Positions 7,065 through 14,752 of a stretch of 32,035 bases of DNA are shown in pieces (within the stretch, counting starts at the first letter, position 1; every line of letters starts with the position of its first letter). A program made the translations under genes and the position numbers. The notes beneath the pieces are model-generated. The model ran no database searches. It was not told the DNA's origin and saw only the letters and a program-made list of their open reading frames with translations. The DNA is taken from the NCBI GenBank assembly GCA_023432465.1, contig JAEYUO010000136.1, positions 1 through 32,035 of the forward strand. Direction: 5' to 3'. The stretch comes from Planctomycetota bacterium (GTDB taxonomy: Bacteria > Planctomycetota > Phycisphaerae > Phycisphaerales > UBA1924).

Positions 7065-9479
7065 ATGTCCTATCGAACGATCCTGCGCGCAATGACCGGC
7101 CTTGGCGCCATCATCGCGACGCTCGGTTCGGCATCGGTGTCGCTCGGCCAGCTCTGCAACTGCACCTGCGATGCCACGATTCCCGCGTGCTACGGCATCG
7201 CCCGGATCTTTATGAACGAATCCGGCGGCGCACCGGCGAACCCCAACCCGTATCTGTCGGCCGGCATTGGGACCATCCCGCCGACCAGCGCCGAGGTCCG
7301 CCACGCCAACCGGCTCTTCATCACCCCGGGGACAACGATCACCCACCTGTGCGTCTCGCTCCGCAATCCTTCCAGCCCGTCGCACATCACCTGCGCGGGC
7401 GGTGATCAGGCGTTTATCTTCATCGCCACGCACGATGCGACCAGCGGACTGCCCGGCGGCATCATCGGTTCCACGATCACCAACTTCATCGTCGCGCCGT
7501 GTCAGGGCACGGCCGTCAATCACCAGCTCATCGCCTTCAACACGCCGCAGCACTTCCCACTGGGCGCGGACCTTTGGTTCGGCGTCGGCTATCCAACTGC
7601 CGATGTCAACATCGGCCACCAGGGCAGCAGGCCGCGGACCGGTGGCAACTCCGCCGTGTGGATCGGCGGCACGCTCAGCCAGTGGTACGACTACGAAGAC
7701 CCGCAGCTCGGCTCGTTCAACGGCAAGGCCCCCATCATCCGCGCCCTGGAAGTCGTCCGCGGCGGCGGACGCCTCGATGTCTTCCCCTCGGTCGGCCTGG
7801 TCACCGATGAGAACGGCCTCACCGCGCAGTTTGATGTCCACCTCGCCCCCGCCCCGCCCCTTTCCAATGTCACCGTCACGCTGATGTCGAGCAATCCGGC
7901 CGAGGGCCAGCCCCTCACCGCGATGCTCACCTTCACCCCCGCGGATTACAACATCGCTCAGACGGTGACGGTGCTCGGGCAGGACGACCCGATTATCGAT
8001 GGCCCCCAGTCCTATGAGATCAACCTGATCGCCAGCAGCCTGGATCCCTGCTACGACCAGGCACGCGAGCGGGTGAGCCTGACCAACTACGACAACGATG
8101 CGCCGTGTCAGTTGCGATGGACCAACATCTCCGCGCCCGCGGGCTCGCCCCCCGACCGCGAGGGCCACGCCATGGCCTTCGATCCCCTCCGCAATCGCGT
8201 CGTCATGTTCGGTGGTCGCGATACGCTCGGCCTTCCTCTCGCCGACACCTGGGAGTTTGATGTCGCCAACAGCGCGTGGGTCCAGATCCTGCCGCCGCCC
8301 GGCCCTGCCCCGCGCTGGCGCCACGCGATGGCCTTCGATCCCCAACTGGGCATGGTCGTTCTCACGGGCGGAGATGACACCCTGTCGAACGTATTCCCGG
8401 AGTCGTGGGGCTGGAACGGCGCCGTCTGGGTGCCGCTCGCTCCATGGCCCGGCCTCCCGACCTACCACCACGCCATGTGCTTCAACCAACCCATGGGCAA
8501 CATCGTCATGTTCGGCGGCGAGGGACCGGGTGGGGTTCCTCTGCCGGACGTCTGGGAGAGCGTCCCCGGCCCCGTCGGCGGCTGGGCACCCGGATTCCCG
8601 ATGGTCGGCCCGGGCGGCCCGGATCCTCGCGGCGCGCTCGCCGCGGCGACATCGCCCGCGGGCCCGGTCGTGTTCGGTGGTCTGCACCTGCTCCCCGGCA
8701 TCACCTACGGCGACACATGGCTCTACATCCCCGGCGGATGGCAGCAGGTCACCCCGCCAACCTCTCCCGGCCCGCGCCATCAGCACTCGATGGCTTCGTT
8801 CTCTGCGCGTCCCGGCTCCGTGGTCCTCTTCGGAGGGCAAGACTCCGTCGGGAACTTCCTGAACGAAACCTGGCTGTTCGATTCAGCCCTGCTGGACTGG
8901 AACCCGCAGGTGATCGCCGGTCCCTCGGCACGCATGCTCACCGCCATGGCGGAGATCGAATCGCAGGGCCGCGTGCTCCTGTTCGGCGGGCGTATCGCGG
9001 GCAATGTCACGGGGGACACCTGGCTGCTGGAAGACCTCTCGCAGACCACCGTCTCCGGCCCGTCCGATGGCACGGTCGTGTCGGGCAACGTGTTCTCCAT
9101 GGCCATCAGCTACGTCGGCTCCGGGCCGTTCATGTTCCAGTGGTTCCACAACTCCCTGCCCCTGACCGACGGCCCGACGGTCTCCGGTTCACAAACCGAC
9201 ACCCTGACGATCGGGCCCGCGACCATCGCGCACGAGGGCAACTACTGGTGCGAAGTGACCGATGCCTGCGGGAATGTGACGGTCGGGACCATCGCCTTCC
9301 TCGATGTCCTCTGCCGCGCCGACTTCAACGGCGACGGCGTTGTCAACGTGCCCGACATCTTCGCCTTCCTCGCGGCGTGGTTCGCTCAGCAGCACCCCGA
9401 TGCGGACTTCAATCAGGACGGCGTCATCAACGTGCCGGACATCTTCGCCTTCCTCGCGGCGTGGTTCGCAGGGTGCTGA
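7065..9479 (+). CDS. Secreted kelch-repeat protein with Ig-like domain and two C-terminal dockerin-like repeats
   Basis: An 804-residue exported protein. Residues 1-28 form a signal peptide (basic MSYRTILR, hydrophobic core, small residues before LGQL). Residues 30-235 form a Cys-containing domain I do not recognise. About 240-345 resembles a Calx-beta-type beta sandwich (LTAQFDVHLAPAPPLSNVTVTL). From about 350 to 655 come roughly six kelch-type blades, recognisable by repeated HAMAFDP...VVMFGG...DTW patterns. About 660-745 is Ig-like (FMFQWFHNSLPL...GNYWCEVTD). Residues 751-803 are two EF-hand/dockerin-like repeats (DFNGDGVVNVPDIFAFLAAWFA and a near copy) ending in GC. Such tails in planctomycetes are thought to act in surface attachment or sorting, but that is inference here. 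ACGGAGG gives a good ribosome site. Function is unknown; binding of carbohydrate or protein is plausible. Confidence 0.88.
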   Translation: MSYRTILRAMTGLGAIIATLGSASVSLGQLCNCTCDATIPACYGIARIFMNESGGAPANPNPYLSAGIGTIPPTSAEVRHANRLFITPGTTITHLCVSLRNPSSPSHITCAGGDQAFIFIATHDATSGLPGGIIGSTITNFIVAPCQGTAVNHQLIAFNTPQHFPLGADLWFGVGYPTADVNIGHQGSRPRTGGNSAVWIGGTLSQWYDYEDPQLGSFNGKAPIIRALEVVRGGGRLDVFPSVGLVTDENGLTAQFDVHLAPAPPLSNVTVTLMSSNPAEGQPLTAMLTFTPADYNIAQTVTVLGQDDPIIDGPQSYEINLIASSLDPCYDQARERVSLTNYDNDAPCQLRWTNISAPAGSPPDREGHAMAFDPLRNRVVMFGGRDTLGLPLADTWEFDVANSAWVQILPPPGPAPRWRHAMAFDPQLGMVVLTGGDDTLSNVFPESWGWNGAVWVPLAPWPGLPTYHHAMCFNQPMGNIVMFGGEGPGGVPLPDVWESVPGPVGGWAPGFPMVGPGGPDPRGALAAATSPAGPVVFGGLHLLPGITYGDTWLYIPGGWQQVTPPTSPGPRHQHSMASFSARPGSVVLFGGQDSVGNFLNETWLFDSALLDWNPQVIAGPSARMLTAMAEIESQGRVLLFGGRIAGNVTGDTWLLEDLSQTTVSGPSDGTVVSGNVFSMAISYVGSGPFMFQWFHNSLPLTDGPTVSGSQTDTLTIGPATIAHEGNYWCEVTDACGNVTVGTIAFLDVLCRADFNGDGVVNVPDIFAFLAAWFAQQHPDADFNQDGVINVPDIFAFLAAWFAGC
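9343..9469 (+). repeat. 84-bp-period direct repeat encoding the dockerin-like units
   Basis: A 43-base segment at 9343-9385 recurs at 9427-9469 with one mismatch. The 84-base period equals 28 codons, so it is a recent or gene-converted duplication of one EF-hand-like unit inside the kelch-protein gene. Confidence 0.85.
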
Positions 9480-9513
9480 GTTCCGGGGCCTTGTGATCGA
9501 ACCAGACACCATC

Positions 9514-9552
9514 CGCGGCCCTGGGCATCGACGCCCGGGGCCGCGTTGTTTT
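9514..9552 (+). terminator. Strong intrinsic terminator after the kelch-protein gene
   Basis: A 12-13 bp stem of CGCGGCCCTGGGC against GCCCGGGGCCGCG, loop ATCGAC, is followed by TTGTTTT. It sits 34 bases after the stop and could also serve the minus-strand gene whose stop is at 9598. Confidence 0.85.
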
Positions 9553-9597
9553 CGTGTGAACGCGGATGCGGTGGTCACGCCACGTTTCGCGAGCGAA

Positions 9598-9771
9598 TCA
9601 GCGCAGCACGATGTAGAGCGCGTGCAGCAGGCCCGGGAGCCAGAACAGCAGGCAGAGCACGATGTTCAGGATCAGGTGCAGGCCGATCCCTTCCTTCAGG
9701 CCCACAGCCAGGGGCGGGATGAGGATCGCGATGATGACCAGCAGCAGTTTTTGTTCGTTGAGGTCGGCCAT
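9598..9771 (-). CDS. YqaE/Pmp3-type small membrane protein
   Basis: A 57-residue gene read from the sequence. The product begins MADLNEQKLLLVIIAILIPP, continues LAVGLKEGIGLHLILNIV, then LCLLFWLPGLLHALYIVLR. This is the layout of the YqaE/Pmp3 (UPF0057) family: two membrane helices, the first ending in the PPLAVGL turn, the second ending in LPGLLHALYIV. Members are small inner-membrane proteins often linked to ion or membrane-potential homeostasis and stress; the exact role is not settled. GGAG in CATGGAGCC lies nine bases before the ATG. The terminator at 9514-9552 follows it. It is below common ORF size cut-offs, so annotation could miss it. Confidence 0.9.
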   Translation of the reverse strand: MADLNEQKLLLVIIAILIPPLAVGLKEGIGLHLILNIVLCLLFWLPGLLHALYIVLR

Positions 9772-9807
9772 GGCATGGCTCCATGTGAGGAGAGGGAAGT
9801 ATGTGGA

Positions 9808-10170
9808 TTACGGGGTGCCATTCAACGCGAGAATACCTGAAAGTGCTGCCCGCATGCGCCCGAGGTCCGACACAGCACTGTCGTGCAATCGAGCGGGATC
9901 GACGGCCATGTACACGTGCACCATGAAGTTCCGAAAGTGCCGCGCCTCCGTCCACGGAACGTTCGGGTACCGGTCGCGGAAGCTCTCGGGGAGTTGGAGA
10001 ACAGCCTGCCCGATTCTCACAAAGGCATAGCAGACGGCGAACACCGTGCGTTCATCACGTACAAAGTCGTCCTTGGACATGTCGCCGATGAACGACTGGA
10101 TCCGGTCGATGTCTTCGATCATCAGTCGGATGAGCTCTCGCCACGGCACGGCTTTGGGATCATGCGACAT
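9808..10170 (-). CDS. hepT: HepT-like RNase toxin (HEPN family)
   Basis: A 120-residue HEPN-domain protein. It carries the signature R80-x4-H85-x-Y87 (RNFMVHVY) of HepT toxins, metal-independent RNases, plus helices IRLMIEDIDRIQSFIGDMSKDDF and FAVCYAFVRIGQAVLQLP typical of the DUF86 family. In the studied pair the partner nucleotidyltransferase silences the toxin by adding AMP to the tyrosine of this motif, and that tyrosine is kept here. The ATG at 10168-10170 lies inside the 3' end of mntA with an 11-base overlap, so the two are translationally linked. The frame extending to 10269 lies wholly inside mntA and was not used. Toxicity in this organism is inferred. Confidence 0.9.
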   Translation of the reverse strand: MSHDPKAVPWRELIRLMIEDIDRIQSFIGDMSKDDFVRDERTVFAVCYAFVRIGQAVLQLPESFRDRYPNVPWTEARHFRNFMVHVYMAVDPARLHDSAVSDLGRMRAALSGILALNGTP

Positions 10171-10462
10171 GCCGACGCTCCCCCTCGATTCGCCGCCGGA
10201 ACTCCGGCCGCAACCGCGGGCCGTCCTCGACGACATCAACCCTGCGGCCCAGGATTGACTCCAGCTCATTCAGCAGCGCGCCGAGCGTAAGAAGCGTCAC
10301 CGTCGAGTCGGGCTCGAACGCCACCAGAATGTCCACATCGCTCTCGGGCTGATTGTCGCCCCGGGCGAATGAACCAAAGAGTGAGAGCTTGGTGATGTGG
10401 AACTTCCGACGAAGTTCGGGCATCGCCGCCCGCAGCGTCTGGATGACCGAGTCGCGATCCAT
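10160..10462 (-). CDS. mntA: MntA-type minimal nucleotidyltransferase antitoxin
   Basis: A 100-residue minimal nucleotidyltransferase. The G30-S31-x10-D42-V-D44 motif (LFGSFARGDNQPESDVD) and a third acidic residue at D76 (RRVDVVED) are all present, so it should be catalytically competent. MNT partners of HepT transfer AMP to the toxin and neutralise it. It comes first, hepT second. The ATG at 10462 has no Shine-Dalgarno sequence, and a TACAAT box ends six bases before it, which suggests a leaderless message. GTG/TTG alternatives are not needed. The pair is a classic mobile stress or defence module, sitting between a membrane-peptide gene and sucC. Confidence 0.9.
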   Translation of the reverse strand: MDRDSVIQTLRAAMPELRRKFHITKLSLFGSFARGDNQPESDVDILVAFEPDSTVTLLTLGALLNELESILGRRVDVVEDGPRLRPEFRRRIEGERRHVA

Positions 10463-10468
10463 GCGGCC

Positions 10469-10474
10469 ATTGTA
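10469..10474 (-). promoter_or_regulatory. -10 box placing the mntA start at the transcript end (leaderless)
   Basis: TACAAT on the minus strand matches five of six consensus bases. It ends six bases before the mntA ATG, so transcription would begin at or next to the start codon. No ribosome site is visible. The -35 region is not recognisable. Confidence 0.45.
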
Positions 10475-10525
10475 ACGTCCGGCGGGTCGCGATGGTGGGG
10501 CCGGAGTGCATTATGAGGGGCGAGC

Positions 10526-11719
10526 TCACCCCACCGCCGCACACACCTTCTGCGCCGCATCGGTCAGGTCTGTCGCCGGCTGCATCGTCGGGATGTCTTT
10601 GCGGGCCGCGTCGAGCAGCTTGCGCCCGGCATCGACGTTGGTGCCCTCCAGCCGGACGACCAGCGGCACCTTGAAGCCGACTTCCTTCGCGGCGTTCACG
10701 ATGCCCTGCGCGATCACATCGCACCGCATGATGCCGCCGAAGATGTTGACCAGCACGCCCTTGACCGCGGCGTCCGACAGAATGATCTTGAACGCCTCGG
10801 TCACGGCCTGCTCGCTCGCCGAGCCGCCGACATCGAGGAAGTTCGCGGGCGTGCCCCCGTGGAGCTTGATGATGTCCATGGTCGCCATGGCCAGGCCCGC
10901 GCCGTTGACCAGGCACCCGATGTTGCCGTCGAGCGCGATGTAGCTCAGGCCCGCAGCGGTCGCCCGGACCTCCGCCGGGTTCTCCTCCGTCGGGTCGGCG
11001 TAGGACTGCAAGTCCGGGTGGCGGAACAGCCCGTTGTCATCAAAGTTGAACTTGGCATCGATCGCCAGCAGTTGGTTGTCCTTGGTCAGCACCAGCGGGT
11101 TGATCTCCGCGATCGTGCAGTCCTTCTCGACGAAGACCTTCGCGAGCTTCTGCATGATGTCCGCGGCCTGATTCGCCAGCTTGCCGCTGAACCCGAGCGA
11201 GTACGCGATCTTGCGTGCGGCAAACCCTTGCAGGCCGAGCGTCGGGTGCAGGAACTGCTTGATGATCGCCTCGGGGCGATCGTGCGCGACCTGCTCGATC
11301 TCGACGCCGCCTTCCATCGAGGCGATGAGGACGTTCCGACGCGTCGCGCGGTCGGTCGTGACGGCGAGGTAGTACTCCTTGGCGATGTCCACGCCCGCGG
11401 CCATCAGCAGTTTCTTGACCTCGAGTCCCTCCGGCCCGGTCTGCACGCTGACCATCTTGTTGGTCAGCATGAACTTCGCCGCGGCCTCGGCCTCGGCGGC
11501 GGTCTTGACCAGCTTGACGAACCCCGCCTTGCCGCGGCCGCCGGCGTGGACCTGTCCCTTCACGACCGCGAGCGCGGAATCCGCGGTCATTCCCGCCGCG
11601 CGTGTGACCTTGTTGAAGGCCTCTTCCGCCATGAGCGGCGACTCGATCACCATGGATGAGGGAACGGGGATGCCGGCGTTGCCGAGGATCTCGCGGGCCT
11701 GGTATTCGTGGATCTTCAT
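10526..11719 (-). CDS. sucC: Succinyl-CoA synthetase (ADP-forming) subunit beta
   Basis: SucC is the nucleotide-binding beta subunit of succinate-CoA ligase in the TCA cycle. The 397-residue length is typical. The N terminus MKIHEYQAREIL, the ATP-grasp segment VKGQVHAGGRGKAGFVKLV, AEINPLVLTKDNQLLAIDAKFNFDDN with metal-binding residues, LDGNIGCLVNGAGLAMATMDIIKLHGG, NFLDVGGSASE, and VLVNIFGGIMRCDVIAQGI with the power-helix region all fit. The partner sucD is not adjacent, which is unusual since the two are often neighbours. A TATCAT at 11760-11765 is a likely -10 box; no Shine-Dalgarno is evident in the leader. Confidence 0.97.
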   Translation of the reverse strand: MKIHEYQAREILGNAGIPVPSSMVIESPLMAEEAFNKVTRAAGMTADSALAVVKGQVHAGGRGKAGFVKLVKTAAEAEAAAKFMLTNKMVSVQTGPEGLEVKKLLMAAGVDIAKEYYLAVTTDRATRRNVLIASMEGGVEIEQVAHDRPEAIIKQFLHPTLGLQGFAARKIAYSLGFSGKLANQAADIMQKLAKVFVEKDCTIAEINPLVLTKDNQLLAIDAKFNFDDNGLFRHPDLQSYADPTEENPAEVRATAAGLSYIALDGNIGCLVNGAGLAMATMDIIKLHGGTPANFLDVGGSASEQAVTEAFKIILSDAAVKGVLVNIFGGIMRCDVIAQGIVNAAKEVGFKVPLVVRLEGTNVDAGRKLLDAARKDIPTMQPATDLTDAAQKVCAAVG

Positions 11720-11759
11720 GGAGGGGGATGTCTCGTCTCAGGAGGTGTGGGTAAGGGCC

Positions 11760-11765
11760 ATGATA
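11760..11765 (-). promoter_or_regulatory. Likely -10 element of sucC
   Basis: TATCAT on the minus strand matches five of six consensus bases, about 40 bases before the sucC ATG and inside the 68-base gap after purC. No convincing -35 is seen. Confidence 0.4.
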
Positions 11766-11787
11766 CCGCGTTGCGGGCGAGACCTGA

Positions 11788-12774
11788 TCAGGTGCACAGC
11801 TTCTGCTGTGCTTCGCGATAACGCGACAGCGTCCCCTCGACCACCCGCAGGGGCAGCTCCGGCCCGGGAGGGGTCTTGTTCCAGGATCCCGAGGCCACGA
11901 GTTCCTCGAGATACTCCCGCATGAACTGCTTGTCGAAGCTCGGCTGAGCCCGGCCCGGTTGATAGCGATCCGCAGGCCAGAAGCGTGAAGAATCCGGGGT
12001 CAGGGCCTCGTCGATCAGGATGGGCTGCTCCCACGCGCGGCCAAGCCGCGATTCGGCATCGGCCGGCAACCCGAACTCAAACTTCGTGTCCGCGATGATG
12101 ATCCCCCGTTCCAGCGCGTGCTTCGCCGCGGCGTTGTAGATCGATAGCGAAAGATCGCGTAGGACGCCCATTGTTTCGAGCCCGACCTCTTCCGCGGCCC
12201 GCTCGAACGAGATGTTCTCATCGTGGCCTTCCGCTGCCTTGGTCGCCGGGGTGAAGATCGGCTCGGGCAGTTTGTCGCACTGCCGCAGCCCCTTGGGCAG
12301 CTTCACGCCGCACACCTCGCCGGTCTGCTGATACTCCTTCCAGCCCGAGCCCTCGAGGTAGCCGCGAACGACGCACTCGACCGGGATCACGCGGCACTCG
12401 CGGCAGATCGTGATCCGCCCCGTCAGCCACTGGCGGGTACGGGCATCCGCCGCATCCGGCGGGAGGTCGCGCACATCGGTCGAGACCACATGCGTCTCGC
12501 ATATGCGGTTCCGCTTGATGAACTCAAACCACCACGTGGCGATCTGGGTGAGCAGCACGCCCTTGCCCGGGATGGGCGTCGGCATGATGACGTCAAAGGC
12601 GGAGATCCGGTCCGAGGCGATCATCAGCAGCCGACCCTCGCCGGTTGCCGCATCGGGCGGCAGGCGATAGACATCGCGCACCTTCCCCCGACGGACCAGC
12701 GGCAGGTTGGGCGAGGGCGTGATGGAAGCCGGAACGGGAGCGACTGGCGAGGAATGTGGGGGATGGGCTGGCAT
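11788..12774 (-). CDS. purC: Phosphoribosylaminoimidazole-succinocarboxamide synthase (SAICAR synthetase)
   Basis: PurC joins aspartate to CAIR using ATP in purine synthesis. The 328-residue product is the longer form of the family. It shows LVRRGKVRDVYRLP (nucleotide loop), SDRISAFDVIMPTPIPGKGVLLTQIATWWFEF, ECVVRGYLEGSGWKEYQQTG, FTPATKAAEGHDENIS, GIIIADTKFEFGLP, and LIDEALTPDSSRFWPADRYQPG with its downstream YLEE region. All key blocks are in the expected order. The first ATG is at 12774; an in-frame TTG at 12813 would add 13 proline/threonine-rich residues and is less likely. It runs ahead of sucC on the same strand with 68 bases between. Confidence 0.96.
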   Translation of the reverse strand: MPAHPPHSSPVAPVPASITPSPNLPLVRRGKVRDVYRLPPDAATGEGRLLMIASDRISAFDVIMPTPIPGKGVLLTQIATWWFEFIKRNRICETHVVSTDVRDLPPDAADARTRQWLTGRITICRECRVIPVECVVRGYLEGSGWKEYQQTGEVCGVKLPKGLRQCDKLPEPIFTPATKAAEGHDENISFERAAEEVGLETMGVLRDLSLSIYNAAAKHALERGIIIADTKFEFGLPADAESRLGRAWEQPILIDEALTPDSSRFWPADRYQPGRAQPSFDKQFMREYLEELVASGSWNKTPPGPELPLRVVEGTLSRYREAQQKLCT

Positions 12775-12973
12775 GGGCTTGATCGGCGGGTGCGTGGTCG
12801 GTGAAGTGGGCAAGGGCGCGAACGGTGAAGACCGCGACTGCGAGGGGGTGACGGTGCGGACCCGGGCGGCTGGTCCTTGATCGATCGTACGGGTGTGCCT
12901 TGCCCGGAATCCGGCTATCCTGCCCGTCCCGGGATCCGAATCACGGCCCCCGGAGCAAGGGGTCCAGGATCGG

Positions 12974-14752
12974 ATGCTGAGCTTCGCAGTCCTTGAACAA
13001 AGCGCTCCCGGCTATGTCGGCACCGGCAGCTCCGGCTGGCCCTTGCGGCACGCGCACCTGTTTGGGCCGGATGATGTCCCTCTGCAGGCGGACATTCGCT
13101 GCTCCGGCGGGATTATCCGCTGCGAGAAGCGGGGCACCGAGTCCGCGGGGATCAGCCTGCAGTACCCGCTCGATCTTCCCGACCTGGGCGGCCTGACCAG
13201 CGCGGTGGGGGCGACTGGCACACACGACAGCGGGGCCGGCAGCGGGGGGGTCATCACGCTCCAGACCTGCCTGCTCCCGGAGCGCGAGCAGCCCTACCTC
13301 CTGAGCCTGGAACTCGCGCGTCACCGCCTGATGCTGGTGCTCAACAAGCTCGAAGACTGGGCTCTGTTTGACCTCCCGGCGGATGACAGCCGGATGCAGC
13401 TCTTCGAGCGTGCCCGGCAGGCCTTCACCGAGGCGCTCGTCGCCCACGCGACAGACGCCAAGCAGAACGGCAGCGAGAACCCGTACTCCGTCGAGACGGA
13501 TCGGCTGGCGCGGCGGGCGCTCTCACTCGCGGTCGAGGCCAGCGAGGCCATCACGCTGCATCAGGCCCGTGCCCAGTTCGCCAGACGGATGAGCGGCGAA
13601 CTCGCCGCCGCCGCGGCGAAGATCGGCACTCCGGCGAACGCGCTGACGGATCATGAGGCCGCCGAGAGCCGCAACGCGCTCATCGGCAGCGTCGGCGTCA
13701 TCCTCCCGACCGCGCCGCAGGTCGGCGCGGTGGTCAGCCCTGAGAACTTCACCCCGCAGCTTTGCAAGGCCGCCTCGCTGTCGTGCGACTTCATCACCAT
13801 CCCGATGCGGTGGGTGGATATGGAGCCCACCGAGGGCAAGTACCTGTTTGCCAAGAGTGACAAGTGGATCGAGTGGGCCGTGCGCACCGCCAAGGTGCCG
13901 CTCGTCGGCGGACCGATCGTCGATTTCCGTCGCGGCAGCGTTCCGGAGTGGCTCTACATCTGGGAGCACGACTACGAGACACTGCGCGAGCTGGTGTACG
14001 AGCACGTCAAGAACATCGTGACGCGCTACCGCCGCACGATCGGAACCTGGACCGTGTGCTCGGGCCTCCACGTCAACTCAAACTTCACGTTCTCGCTGGA
14101 GCAGGTCATGGACCTGACCCGGCTGATGGTCATGGTTGTGCGAAAGCTCCAGCCCAGCGCGAAGATCCAGGTGCAGATCGACCAGCCCTGGGGCGAGTAC
14201 TACGCCTACAGCCCGCGCGCTGTGCCCCCGATGATGTACGCGGAGATGATCGGCCAGGCGGGGATCAACCCGGACCTGTTCTCTCTACGCGTCGAGATGG
14301 GCCAGCCCGAACCGGGCCGCAGCACTCGCGACCTCATGGCCTTCTCCGCGTTGCTCGACCGCTACGCCGCACTCGACAAGCCGCTCAGCGTCGGCGCGGT
14401 CAGCGTGCCCGCCGCGCCCGCCCCCGGCACCGATCCGGAGGTCGGCTCGCAGATGGAGCCGGGCTACTGGCGCAGGCCCTGGAGCCCCGAGGCGCAGGCC
14501 GCGTGGATGACCAGCATCATGGGCATCGCCGTCAGCAAGCCGTACGTCCACAGCGTCTGCTGGGACGAACTGCACGAACCGCCCCCGCGTCCCGGCGTGA
14601 ACGACCTCGAAAGCCAGAACCACGCGCTGCTGGACCGTGCAGGCGTGCCGCGGCCCGCCTTCTGGAGGCTCGGCGAGATCCGGCAGGCCATTCGCGCCAA
14701 GCAGTCGCCCCTTTCCCTGGGTGAGTCTCCCAAGGCAGGCTCTCTCGATTGA
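12974..14752 (+). CDS. GH10-like (xylanase-fold) protein lacking the catalytic glutamates
   Basis: A 592-residue protein without a signal peptide. Residues 1-120 look like a beta-rich N-terminal domain and 120-230 are helical (repeated Ala-rich helices). From about 235 to 570 the order of elements resembles a GH10 TIM barrel: FDFITIPMRWVDMEPTEGKYLFAKSDKWIEWAV (in GH10 the strand before the retreat to 'A-K-x-x-x-x-G'), IVTRYRRTIGTWTVCSGLHVNSNF (where active enzymes read WDVVNE), and YAALDKPLSVGAVSVPA (where active enzymes read ITELD). Both glutamate positions are replaced, so classical hydrolysis is unlikely. VHSVCWDELHE near 535 fits the last barrel strand. ATG 12974 is preceded by AGGA; a frame from 12893 lacks support. 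The stop overlaps the next ATG by one base. The fold call is from motif memory and moderate. Confidence 0.7.
   Translation: MLSFAVLEQSAPGYVGTGSSGWPLRHAHLFGPDDVPLQADIRCSGGIIRCEKRGTESAGISLQYPLDLPDLGGLTSAVGATGTHDSGAGSGGVITLQTCLLPEREQPYLLSLELARHRLMLVLNKLEDWALFDLPADDSRMQLFERARQAFTEALVAHATDAKQNGSENPYSVETDRLARRALSLAVEASEAITLHQARAQFARRMSGELAAAAAKIGTPANALTDHEAAESRNALIGSVGVILPTAPQVGAVVSPENFTPQLCKAASLSCDFITIPMRWVDMEPTEGKYLFAKSDKWIEWAVRTAKVPLVGGPIVDFRRGSVPEWLYIWEHDYETLRELVYEHVKNIVTRYRRTIGTWTVCSGLHVNSNFTFSLEQVMDLTRLMVMVVRKLQPSAKIQVQIDQPWGEYYAYSPRAVPPMMYAEMIGQAGINPDLFSLRVEMGQPEPGRSTRDLMAFSALLDRYAALDKPLSVGAVSVPAAPAPGTDPEVGSQMEPGYWRRPWSPEAQAAWMTSIMGIAVSKPYVHSVCWDELHEPPPRPGVNDLESQNHALLDRAGVPRPAFWRLGEIRQAIRAKQSPLSLGESPKAGSLD

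Noticed and set aside
9575..9955. 126-residue minus-strand frame over the YqaE-type gene
   Set aside because: Different frame from the YqaE/Pmp3 product, which has a ribosome site and clear family motifs.
12872..12921. Possible promoter for the GH10-like gene (TATCCT at 12916-12921)
   Set aside because: No -35 at acceptable spacing; the hexamer alone is too weak.
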